From: Selenomonadaceae bacterium
GTDB taxonomy: Bacteria; Bacillota; Negativicutes; Selenomonadales; Selenomonadaceae
Direction of reading: 5' to 3'
DNA length: 12,358 nucleotides
Assembly (NCBI GenBank): GCA_017484235.1
Contig: JAFUTM010000393.1
Coordinates: forward strand, 1-12,358
Shown here: piece by piece, positions 6,903-12,358 of the stretch
How positions within the stretch are numbered: position 1 is the first letter of the stretch
Layout of the letters: every line of letters starts with the position of its first letter
Position numbers and translations under genes: made by a program
Notes under the pieces: generated by a model
The model's database searches: none
The model's input: the letters and a program-made list of their open reading frames with translations, nothing else
Told to the model about the DNA's origin: nothing

Positions 6903-6950
6903 AAGCGAAAACCGTCTGAAGATTTCCAGCCTTCCAGACGGTTAATTATT
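6901..6950. terminator. Bidirectional terminator of toxin module 2
   Basis: AACCGTCTG (6910-6918) and CAGACGGTT (6935-6943) form a perfect 9-bp stem, with a further AAG/CTT pairing inside. On the minus strand it is followed by TTTTCGCTTTT (complement of 6911-6901), a good terminator for the antisense RNA. On the plus strand the trailer is TAATTATTATC, weaker but AT-rich. Toxin and antisense transcripts would converge and overlap here. Confidence 0.7.
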
Positions 6951-7001
6951 ATCATTAACCAAATTCCACAGGGGCACTAGACCGTTTGTCAACGATGCCT
7001 C
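6901..7001 (-). ncRNA. Putative antisense antitoxin RNA of module 2
   Basis: A minus-strand promoter at 7008-7035 would start an RNA near 7001, ending at the 6910-6943 hairpin, for about 100 nt. Within it ATTAACCGTCTG (complement of 6935-6946) pairs perfectly with CAGACGGTTAAT in the toxin leader. About 50 nt at the 3' end are also fully complementary to the toxin mRNA tail. Convergent promoters, a shared terminator and a direct repeat giving distal complementarity are the layout of RNAI/RNAII in the pAD1 par (Fst) locus. The 5' part (complement of 6979-7000, AGGCATCGTTGACAAACGGT) resembles the toxin leader itself (GGCATCGTTAAACGG, 6779-6793). No transcript evidence is available. Confidence 0.55.
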
Positions 7002-7007
7002 TTTTAT

Positions 7008-7035
7008 ATTTTAGCAAATTTTTTATTTTTGTCAA
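7008..7035 (-). promoter_or_regulatory. Minus-strand promoter of module 2 antisense RNA
   Basis: TTGACA (7035-7030), 16-nt spacer, TAAAAT (7013-7008) on the minus strand. The -35 box overlaps the TGA stop codon of the orphan ISP tail (7034-7032), so the module begins exactly where the tail ends. Confidence 0.65.
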
Positions 7036-7275
7036 TCACCAAATTTAACTTCTGGCAAACTATCAACAATATCAAGAGTTTTTAGGCTGACGGTGAGGGT
7101 GCTCAAGATTAAATTCAAGATATATTTTTCGTCGTTATGCTCACTGCACCACAAATTCGGATTATTTTCAATTCCACTCGCTTTGTCGATTTTCACTTGA
7201 TAGCGGTCAATTATCCACTCAAGAGGACTTCTTCCGTTCACGATGTATTTATTCGCTCGCGGAGGAAGATTTTTT
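7032..7275 (-). pseudogene. Orphan 3' tail of a type ISP restriction-modification gene (copy 2)
   Basis: The frame encodes LPPRANKYIVNGRSPLEWII followed by DRYQVKIDKASGIENN, then LWCSEHND and the end LTVSLKTLDIVDSLPEVKFGD-like region to the stop at 7032. It matches the C-terminus of the ISP gene at the right edge (NGRSPVEWIVDRYQVKIDKA, then NLILSCLTVSLKTLNIIDS). This is the extreme C-terminal part of the type ISP enzyme. Methylase, helicase and nuclease domains are absent. The frame is intact for about 75 codons, but no start signal fits, and the upstream gene (stop 7249) runs into it in another frame. Similarity starts abruptly near AATAAAAAA / CTTCCTCCGCGA (about 7275). It is closer to copy 3 (both GIENNPNLWC and ending FGD) than to the right-edge gene. 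Confidence 0.75.
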
Positions 7276-8529
7276 ATTGTACATTTGCATTGAATTTAAA
7301 ATGATATTTAATATGATATTTAACATTTCTTCTTGTCTTATGTCTTGTAAAAATATTTCATATCTCGTCATTTTATCTAAATTTGTAGTAAGTAATTTTT
7401 GTTTTTCGAGTCCTATAAAAGTGATGAGTTTATTTTTTATAAATCGAGGTAATTTTTTACATAATTTTGATAGTTGAAATTCATCATTACCAATTATGTA
7501 AAATTGTCTTTCTTGAATCATATTTTCTATTTTCATTAATATGGTGTTATAATAATCTCTTCTTAAAACTCTATCAACATGTAACTTACTAATAAAAAAT
7601 ACTGCTCTATTTAATTCTTTTGGAGAGCGAATCTTTGATGATTGTAACTCTTTTAAAATATATGGTTTATATTTAGCTTCAGATAGCCATTGAGCAAAAG
7701 CTTTAGGAAACATGTCAAATTGAAGAATATAATTCATAATAATGTCAACTAATACTTTGTCCCTACAGAAATTCAACATATTTCCAAGTTTTTGTAGAGG
7801 TTCAGCCATATCTTTATTCATTTGTCGCTCACTATATTTTTCTCCAATTAAAACACAACGCTGTGAAGATTCATATTTTTGAATGATCCTATTAATTGGA
7901 CGCATCAATAAACCAAATCCCATATTATTTTTTAATTTATCTTCATCGTCAAGAAGTTTTTTAATAAGATTATCAGACAGTTTAATTCCAAGATGACCTG
8001 AATATATATTTAGAAGAAATAATTTTGTTGGATCATTGATTATGAATGTTTCAAACTTTTCTTTATCATAATAATATGTTATCTTACCACAAAGCAATAA
8101 TTCTATAAATTCAAAATAGTAAAATTCAGGAAAGGTATTTAAAAATTCGTATCTATTTGCATAATGATCATCTGTCCATTTAATTTGTATTTTTATATGT
8201 TCGGATTTGCCTTGAAAAATGATATTTAATCCTTCATATAAAGCTTTTATTAAATTTGATTTTATTAACTCATTTGTCAATTCTTCTATACAATCTAAAT
8301 TCCTTCTAATTAAGGCCCAAACAATAATAAGAACATCTTTTGGAAAATCTTTTTTCGATTCATCTGATAAAATATTTTTATAATCGTTTAATTCACTAAG
8401 AATAGTGGAAATTTTTTTATTTCTAAAAATTGAGATCGTTCTTTTTTTTATTTGATATAAATCGCATCTATTATTTAATTTATCATCAATAATAGACATC
8501 ATTTTTGAAATTATTGATTTATTCAACAT
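7249..8529 (-). CDS. AT-rich helical protein, second gene of candidate two-gene defence operon
   Basis: I do not recognise the family. The 426-residue product is predicted mostly alpha-helical by eye, Lys/Ile/Asn-rich, with no signal peptide, membrane segment, P-loop or HTH. Stretches such as FGLLMRPINRIIQKYE and a Phe/Trp-rich patch FDMFPKAFAQWLSEAKY suggest a helical-repeat or scaffold fold. Its ATG (8529) overlaps the stop of the upstream gene by one base (TAATG), with AGGAG upstream, so translation is probably coupled and the two products likely act together. Base composition is much more AT-rich than the genes at 831-5824, suggesting transfer. The last codons (KKSSSASE, stop 7249) read into the orphan ISP tail out of frame, so the present C-terminus may be a junction product. 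Confidence 0.75.
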   Translation of the reverse strand: MLNKSIISKMMSIIDDKLNNRCDLYQIKKRTISIFRNKKISTILSELNDYKNILSDESKKDFPKDVLIIVWALIRRNLDCIEELTNELIKSNLIKALYEGLNIIFQGKSEHIKIQIKWTDDHYANRYEFLNTFPEFYYFEFIELLLCGKITYYYDKEKFETFIINDPTKLFLLNIYSGHLGIKLSDNLIKKLLDDEDKLKNNMGFGLLMRPINRIIQKYESSQRCVLIGEKYSERQMNKDMAEPLQKLGNMLNFCRDKVLVDIIMNYILQFDMFPKAFAQWLSEAKYKPYILKELQSSKIRSPKELNRAVFFISKLHVDRVLRRDYYNTILMKIENMIQERQFYIIGNDEFQLSKLCKKLPRFIKNKLITFIGLEKQKLLTTNLDKMTRYEIFLQDIRQEEMLNIILNIILNSMQMYNKKSSSASE

Positions 8530-9950
8530 TAACTAATCTCTCCTAATATTGTTTTATCTTGTAAATTACCCTCATTTAACCATTTTTGAAGTTCATAACA
8601 AATATTTTTAGCTCTATTGTCTAAATCATAAATACAAAAGAAGTTTTTATGAGCTGAATTAAATGATGTTCCTATACCAATACCTAAACATTTATTTTCT
8701 TTATTACATTTTATAATAAATCTATCATGTATTTTTGAGTTTTTAGTTTGATGAAATATTAATACAGCATTTCTATTTCTTAATTGTCCTAATATATTGT
8801 TTGGATTATATTTTATTAAATATTCTTTAAGTTTGACAGCACTATAACTACGATTTTCATCGTTGAAGTAAAACACTATGTGGCATATTTTTGCATATAC
8901 AAGGCACTCAATTATAATTCTCAACCAATCAATAGTAATGAGAATATTTCTTTTATCTGTAAAATATGAATCGAATATCCAAACCTCATAGTTAGCCGAA
9001 ATTAGTGTATCTTTTACTTTTGCAATAACTTTATTAATTTCATTAGGTTTAATAAATAGTATCGAAGATTTTTTTACATGTGACGACAATTTATTGTATA
9101 AATTCAAATTTATACTTTTCCACAAAGATTTAAAATCATTTATATTTTTATTTCCAACTGAAAATTTTTCTTTAGATAATAAATAATCTATAGAAAAAGT
9201 ATTTTTTAATTCAGAAAGATAAATTGGATTGCTCTTTTTCATTATGTTCATACTAAATTGAATTTCTTCTATATAATAGATATTTTTTTGTTCATAGAAA
9301 AGTTCATCATTTTCATAAATAAATATATCGTAAGCATTCCAATTTTTTTTATTTGGTGTAACATATAATTCTCCATCAATAGATGGTTTCATAGCAATAT
9401 TTGTACATATTATATTTTCATATTCTTTGAAATGAATTGTTACTAGCATTGAAGATCGAAGATTTTTAATATATATTTGTTTATCTTTAGTACGTTTAAT
9501 ATCAATTAAATGAGGCTCGAAAATAAAGATGTTACCATAACCTAAAGGATATTTTTTTAAATCCATACCAGTATATTTTTTTGTAAATTCATTGATCTTT
9601 AAAATATCATTTAATTCAATTGCAAAATCGTATTGATTATCTTTGTTGTTATATCGAAACATATATTTTGGCTTTTGAGCATAAAAATATTCTAACATTT
9701 TGGCACAACAAGTTCCGCCGTGATATGGATTTATTGTATCATCAGGCTTCAATAAAAATTCATTTTTCCAAACATAATCATCAGGAATTTTAAAATTTTC
9801 ATCTGGAATATAAGTTTCTTCAAATATAATTCTGTAACGACCAATTTTTTCATTGATTTTTAATCTACGCTTCTTAGTTTCTTCATCAAATCCACGATGA
9901 TATACAGTCAATATATTTTGACGACCATATGTTATTGTTTCTTTAATCAT
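8529..9950 (-). CDS. AT-rich protein with C-terminal PLD-like (HDR...GTS.N) motif, candidate defence effector (VPA1262-like?)
   Basis: The 473-residue product shows no signal peptide or membrane segment. The C-terminal third has the order seen in phospholipase-D-like nuclease domains: a strand YEVWIFDSYF with D327, a helix-rich region, strand AVLIFHQ, then KIHDRFIIK (H408, D409, R410) and GIGTSFNS (G427, S429, N431). This parallels H-x-K-(x)n-G-S-x-N, with Arg in the Lys position. 'IHDRF' followed by 'G[TN]S[LF]N' is what I remember from VPA1262-family defence-associated proteins, but this is unverified. The N-terminal two thirds are beta-rich and unassigned. It is the first gene of a two-gene unit with a 1-nt overlap. 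The ATG at 9950 follows AGAGGA. The strongly AT-rich codons and the position between ISP tails support an acquired anti-phage module. Confidence 0.75.
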   Translation of the reverse strand: MIKETITYGRQNILTVYHRGFDEETKKRRLKINEKIGRYRIIFEETYIPDENFKIPDDYVWKNEFLLKPDDTINPYHGGTCCAKMLEYFYAQKPKYMFRYNNKDNQYDFAIELNDILKINEFTKKYTGMDLKKYPLGYGNIFIFEPHLIDIKRTKDKQIYIKNLRSSMLVTIHFKEYENIICTNIAMKPSIDGELYVTPNKKNWNAYDIFIYENDELFYEQKNIYYIEEIQFSMNIMKKSNPIYLSELKNTFSIDYLLSKEKFSVGNKNINDFKSLWKSINLNLYNKLSSHVKKSSILFIKPNEINKVIAKVKDTLISANYEVWIFDSYFTDKRNILITIDWLRIIIECLVYAKICHIVFYFNDENRSYSAVKLKEYLIKYNPNNILGQLRNRNAVLIFHQTKNSKIHDRFIIKCNKENKCLGIGIGTSFNSAHKNFFCIYDLDNRAKNICYELQKWLNEGNLQDKTILGEIS

Positions 9951-9981
9951 ATTCTCGATCCTCTTTTTGATATTTGAATAA

Positions 9982-10010
9982 ATTTAATCACTTTTGATAA
10001 AAATTGTCAA
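9982..10010 (-). promoter_or_regulatory. Probable promoter of the two-gene operon
   Basis: On the minus strand TTGACA (10010-10005), 17-nt spacer, TTAAAT (9987-9982). It lies immediately after a terminator reading the same way and about 32 nt before the start codon at 9950, so the operon is insulated from upstream transcription. Confidence 0.55.
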
Positions 10011-10011
10011 C

Positions 10012-10033
10012 AAAAAAAAGCCGCCGAAGCGAC
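10012..10033 (-). terminator. Rho-independent terminator with TTCG tetraloop
   Basis: Read on the minus strand: GTCGC, loop TTCG, GCGGC (one T-G pair), then eight T (10019-10012). A related hairpin lies after the right-edge ISP gene (11718-11737), with a C-G pair changed to T-A in the stem. It could end the module 3 antisense RNA or be the original ISP-gene terminator displaced by insertion of the module. Confidence 0.75.
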
Positions 10034-10045
10034 AATATTTTTACA

Positions 10046-10074
10046 TTGACAGATTATTTTCAGAATGGTATAAT
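10046..10074 (+). promoter_or_regulatory. Consensus sigma70 promoter of small toxin module 3
   Basis: TTGACA (10046-10051), 17 nt, TATAAT (10069-10074), a perfect consensus with a spacer almost identical to module 2. The leader carries CAGGCGGTCAAT (10100-10111) at the place equivalent to the antisense target of module 2, then CCCC (10117-10120), AGAAAT, GGGG (10127-10130) over the ribosome binding site. Confidence 0.85.
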
Positions 10075-10137
10075 GAATTTACTTCGGCACCGACAATGGC
10101 AGGCGGTCAATCTCAGCCCCAGAAATGGGGTGATTAT

Positions 10138-10215
10138 ATGAACAAGGCAAAAATTATTGTAGTCATAGTGACTATCATAACGGTGCTTGTTCTTAAAAGT
10201 AAAATAGCCGCCTAA
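10138..10215 (+). CDS. Small hydrophobic peptide, module 3: candidate type I toxin
   Basis: This 25-residue ORF begins MNKAKIIVVIVTIITVLV and ends LKSKIAA: an almost pure Ile/Val/Leu/Thr membrane segment with basic residues at both ends. A longer in-frame reading from 9994 exists, but the ATG at 10138 is chosen. It follows GGGGTGA by 4 nt, sits 64 nt after a perfect promoter, and is the only part conserved with module 1. The ribosome binding site is paired in a CCCC/GGGG hairpin, as in module 2. The stop codon lies inside a hairpin (GCCTAAG ... CTTAGGT, 10208-10231), so ribosome exit and mRNA folding may be linked. The toxin role is inferred from layout and hydrophobicity. Confidence 0.65.
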   Translation: MNKAKIIVVIVTIITVLVLKSKIAA

Positions 10216-10291
10216 GCCTCGACTCTTAGGTGACTACTGATTATATCACGTAACCTATACAAAATGGGGCTGGTCGATGCCAGCGTGCCAG

Positions 10292-10319
10292 GCACTCTGT
10301 TCTCCGCAGAGTGTTTTTT
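10292..10319 (+). terminator. Terminator of toxin module 3 mRNA
   Basis: GCACTCTG (10292-10299) pairs with CAGAGTG(T) (10307-10314) around a TTCTCCG loop, followed by T6. It lies about 80 nt after the toxin stop. Another small stem, GCTGG/CCAGC, precedes it (10269-10284). Confidence 0.75.
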
Positions 10320-10458
10320 GTTTAGTCGCCTAAGTCTCGCAAACCTAGACGGCTAAAAACTTCTTAGTGTCCTGATTGACACAGCCAAATCCACTTTATG
10401 AGGTCGACCGCTTGTCGACAGTGCCCGAAGCGTTCTGTTACCGCAGGACGCTTTCGTT
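10320..10458 (-). ncRNA. Putative antisense antitoxin RNA of module 3
   Basis: The minus-strand promoter at 10465-10492 would start an RNA near 10458. It would fold into at least three stems: AAGCGT..-type arms at 10428-10437/10444-10453, GTCGAC (10403-10408) / GTCGAC (10414-10419) with loop AAGCG, and GTGTC (10367-10371) / GACAC (10378-10382) followed by five T, which may terminate it near 10355. TAGACGGCTAA (10347-10357) is an imperfect match to the toxin leader element CAGGCGGTCAA, so complementarity is weaker than in module 2. The 3' end is uncertain. Confidence 0.4.
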
Positions 10459-10464
10459 ATTTCT

Positions 10465-10492
10465 ATTATACCAATTCAAAATAATTTGTCAA
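10465..10492 (-). promoter_or_regulatory. Minus-strand promoter of module 3 antisense RNA
   Basis: TTGACA (10492-10487), 16 nt, TATAAT (10470-10465) on the minus strand. Its spacer (AATTATTTTGAATTGG) closely resembles that of the plus-strand toxin promoter (GATTATTTTCAGAATGG), so the module is flanked by inverted promoter copies. The -35 overlaps the stop codon of ISP tail copy 3. Confidence 0.7.
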
Positions 10493-10731
10493 TCACCAAA
10501 TTCAACATTCGGCAAACTGTCCACAATATCCAACGTCTTCAAACTGACGGTGAGGCAGCTAAGAATCAGATTAAAGATATATTTCGGATCATTGTGCTCA
10601 TCACACCACAAGTTAGGATTATTTTCAATGCCACTCGCTTTGTCGACTTTCACTTGATAGCGGTCAATTATCATTCAAGCGGACTTCTTCCGTTGACGAC
10701 GTATTCAAAACTTCGCGGCGGAAGTTTTTTT
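10489..10731 (-). pseudogene. Orphan, frameshifted 3' tail of a type ISP restriction-modification gene (copy 3)
   Basis: The reading KLPPRSFEYVVNGRSPLE continues after a one-base deletion as IIDRYQVKVDKASGIENNPN, with LWCDEHNDPKYIFNLILSCL and an end at FGD. The shift is at about 10671-10675: copy 2 has GAGTGGATAATTGAC where this copy has GAATGATAATTGAC, lacking one G and creating an in-frame TGA. Upstream similarity stops near the A-rich AATAAAAAAA before CTTCCGCCGCGA (about 10731), beyond which the sequence is unrelated and holds the promoter of the plus-strand gene at 10807. It is a relic of the C-terminus only. Confidence 0.8.
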
Positions 10732-10750
10732 ATTATTAATGTCATAAATC

Positions 10751-10779
10751 TTGAATTAATGAGTTTTTCATTGTAAAAT
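10751..10779 (+). promoter_or_regulatory. Probable promoter of the plus-strand cargo gene
   Basis: TTGAAT (10751-10756), 17 nt, TAAAAT (10774-10779), starting within 20 bp of the end of ISP tail copy 3. The predicted leader is about 20 nt long. Confidence 0.5.
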
Positions 10780-10806
10780 TGACATAAAAATGTTGAGGTG
10801 AGTATT

Positions 10807-11667
10807 TTGTCAGATTTTGTATTAATTAAAAATTCTGATTCAAATAAAGTTGAATATGATTTTATAAGATTAAGAAATGCAACAGAAGATGAAATTATTT
10901 GGTATAATGAACTTTCAAATAAATTGAGAGAATATGAAGAAAATTTTAATAGGTTTATACGTGTTGACAAAAGCTACCAAGATTTAGTTTCTGCTATATT
11001 GAATGATGATATTTTATCAAATTATGAAGAAGATGTTAAATATTGTTCAGCTAATTTTCTATATTCTTTTAGAGAATGTATTGATCATTGGGAAACATAT
11101 ATAAAGAGAAAATACGGAGAATCTTCAAGTTATTTTAAAAAATGCAAAATGCTTACTTCTAATTCATATGATAAATATGATGAATATAAAATTACATATT
11201 GGTTAAGAAATTATCAGCATGTTTATGACGCAGTTCATTTTGTAGATTCAATGATTGATTGTAAAAGACCATATGCCCATAGAGATACTTTACTCAAAGA
11301 AACAAAAATACCAGTTAAAACAAAAATTGCAATAGAAAATCAAAATGAAAATATTGATCTTTTTCCTATGTTTGAATTAGCCAAAAATGAATTAGAAACA
11401 ATCCACAAAAAACTTATATTTTATCCTGTAAGTGTTGAATTTGAAAATGAAATTGAAGAAGCATTAAATTTTAGATATTCATTATCTGATGAAGAAGGAG
11501 TAATAATTCTAGCAGAGCTTTTAGATGAATACGGAAATATTATTGATGTTGAAAATGATTCTCTAAATAACAATAGAAAATTAACGAGCATTTCTATCAA
11601 AAAAATGCCATGGGAAATTTGTCATTTAATTTACAAAAATAGAGGAACTGATTATAAAAATCTTTAA
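10807..11667 (+). CDS. AT-rich cargo protein of unknown function, possibly HEPN-like
   Basis: The start is placed at TTG 10807, because GAGGTGA (10795-10801) then lies 5 nt upstream. The alternative GTG at 10798 would overlap that site. This gives 286 residues, with no signal peptide or membrane segment, rich in Glu, Asn, Lys and Tyr. Residues 85-145 form two probable long helices, SFRECIDHWETYIKRKYGE and ITYWLRNYQHVYDAVHFVDS. The RNYQH piece recalls the R-N-x(3-4)-H motif of HEPN ribonuclease-like proteins, but the spacing (R134 to H138) is one residue short of the usual R-x(4-6)-H, so this is weak. The C-terminal part (205-286) is mixed. It is oriented against the ISP gene and lies between the intact ISP 3' end and orphan tail copy 3. 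Its composition is far more AT-rich than the ISP gene, consistent with acquisition. Confidence 0.75.
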   Translation: MSDFVLIKNSDSNKVEYDFIRLRNATEDEIIWYNELSNKLREYEENFNRFIRVDKSYQDLVSAILNDDILSNYEEDVKYCSANFLYSFRECIDHWETYIKRKYGESSSYFKKCKMLTSNSYDKYDEYKITYWLRNYQHVYDAVHFVDSMIDCKRPYAHRDTLLKETKIPVKTKIAIENQNENIDLFPMFELAKNELETIHKKLIFYPVSVEFENEIEEALNFRYSLSDEEGVIILAELLDEYGNIIDVENDSLNNNRKLTSISIKKMPWEICHLIYKNRGTDYKNL

Positions 11668-11717
11668 TCCAAATAATAATTTTTAAGATATTTTAAATGT
11701 TATTTGTCAAATGTAAC

Positions 11718-11737
11718 AAAAAAGCCGTCGAAACGAA
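11718..11737 (-). terminator. Terminator after the type ISP gene
   Basis: On the minus strand TCGT, loop TTCG, ACGG, then six T (11723-11718), 15 nt beyond the ISP stop codon. It corresponds to the terminator at 10012-10033. A TTGACA-type box follows in both places (11708-11703 here). Confidence 0.55.
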
Positions 11738-11751
11738 TAAATAAATATTCA

Positions 11752-12358
11752 TCAATTAAAATTAACTTCGGGCAGGCTATCAATAATGTTTAAGGTTTTT
11801 AAACTGACGGTGAGACAGCTCAGAATCAGATTGAGGATATATTTCGGGTCGCCGTGATCCTCACACCAGTCGTTTGGATCATTTTTGATTCCGCTTGCCT
11901 TATCTATCTTCACTTGATACCTGTCAACAATCCACTCAACCGGACTTCTGCCATTGACGACATACTCAAATGCTCGCGGCGGAATATTTTTTATTTTGAT
12001 GAATGGATTATAAATCAGCTCACCTTTGTTCTTCGGTAGAATTATTTTTTTGTAAATACGATAGTCTTCAATTCCAATTTGTATATCAATTCCACTCGGT
12101 GCAGGCTGATTTTCATAATTCAAGTGGATTTCTGCAAGGGCGCGTCCGGCTTTCGATAATTGCCAGAATTTTTCAGTCTCAGGGACTAAAATCAATCTTG
12201 GCAGTGACTTCTTCAACTCGTTGGCAAATTGCTCGCGATAGGTCGGCAAATGCAAAAATCCATAAACATAGTAGAAGATGTCCTCTTTGGTGATTTTGAG
12301 GTCGTTGTAGAGGTGATGAGCGCGCTGCAAGATGTAGTCTGTGATTCCGTCGTGGCGG
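11752..12358 (-). CDS. Type ISP restriction-modification enzyme, C-terminal part (5' end outside window)
   Basis: The frame is open to the right edge, beginning RHDGITDYILQRAHHLYND, and gives 202 residues to the stop at 11752. The features fit the C-terminal specificity domain of single-chain type ISP enzymes (LlaBIII/LlaGI type, with nuclease, helicase, methylase and target-recognition domains in one polypeptide): ITKEDIFYYVYGFLHLPTYR, an aromatic strand region, PPRAFEYVVNGRSPVEWIVD and RYQVKIDKASGI, then DPNDWCEDHGDPKYILNLIL and LTVSLKTLNIIDSLPEV. An intact system cuts unmethylated DNA after helicase translocation and methylates its own sites. Only the recognition-domain end can be checked here. 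Its base composition is closer to the chromosome than the neighbouring cargo. It is the parent-like copy of the two orphan tails to its left, though those are closer to each other. Confidence 0.85.
   Translation of the reverse strand, partial: RHDGITDYILQRAHHLYNDLKITKEDIFYYVYGFLHLPTYREQFANELKKSLPRLILVPETEKFWQLSKAGRALAEIHLNYENQPAPSGIDIQIGIEDYRIYKKIILPKNKGELIYNPFIKIKNIPPRAFEYVVNGRSPVEWIVDRYQVKIDKASGIKNDPNDWCEDHGDPKYILNLILSCLTVSLKTLNIIDSLPEVNFN

Noticed and set aside
9994..10137. In-frame N-terminal extension of the module 3 peptide ORF (to 73 residues)
   Set aside because: It runs through the terminator, the promoter and the leader hairpin. Only the part from the ATG at 10138 has an RBS and is conserved in module 1.
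10798..10806. GTG at 10798 as start of the plus-strand cargo gene
   Set aside because: It overlaps the GAGGTGA ribosome binding site. TTG at 10807 has proper spacing.
10671..10970. Minus-strand frame of about 100 codons
   Set aside because: Only its last ~20 codons match the ISP tail. The rest is antisense to the well-supported plus-strand gene at 10807-11667.
5880..12358. Complete insertion sequence or CRISPR array
   Set aside because: No transposase with a DDE or serine/tyrosine recombinase motif and no regularly spaced repeats were seen. The repeats present are the ISP tails and toxin modules.

Overview
The window looks like a chromosomal segment of a low-GC anaerobe with a Gram-negative-type envelope, most likely a member of the Negativicutes (Selenomonas-like). 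This is an inference. It rests on strong AGGAG-type ribosome binding sites, consensus sigma70 promoters, an MEP-pathway dxr gene, and exported proteins with a BamE-like fold and an EstA-like fold. No rRNA, tRNA, CRISPR array or complete insertion sequence is visible.

Left part (1-5824) is ordinary chromosome. It starts with the 3' end of a plus-strand hybrid histidine kinase or multi-receiver response regulator with two REC domains. A bidirectional terminator (735-790) follows. Four minus-strand genes then form a probable operon, transcribed right to left: dxr, a glycosyltransferase with a methyltransferase-like N-terminus, a secreted EstA-like alpha/beta hydrolase, and a secreted protein with a BamE/SmpA-like segment.

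Right part (about 5880-12358) is an accessory, defence-type region built from repeated pieces. At the right edge is the 3' end of a minus-strand type ISP restriction-modification gene. The last ~75 codons of such a gene recur as two orphan tails (10489-10731, with a 1-base frameshift, and 7032-7275). Between the tails lie very AT-rich cargo genes: a plus-strand gene for a protein of unknown function (10807-11667), and a minus-strand pair with a 1-nt overlap (9950-7249) encoding a protein with a PLD-like motif and an all-helical partner. A HicB-like gene (6322-6717) lies further left.

The most interesting signal is three related small modules (about 6065-6290, 6744-7035 and 10046-10492), each with a 23-25 residue hydrophobic peptide ORF missed by length-limited gene finding. 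Two have a perfect TTGACA-N17-TATAAT promoter and a leader hairpin covering the ribosome binding site. All three have a convergent minus-strand promoter. In the middle module the minus-strand RNA would carry 12 nt perfectly complementary to the toxin leader. This matches the architecture of type I toxin-antitoxin loci of the par/Fst kind, although the peptides do not resemble Fst. In the middle and right modules the minus-strand -35 box overlaps the stop codon of the adjoining ISP tail, so tail and module seem to travel together.
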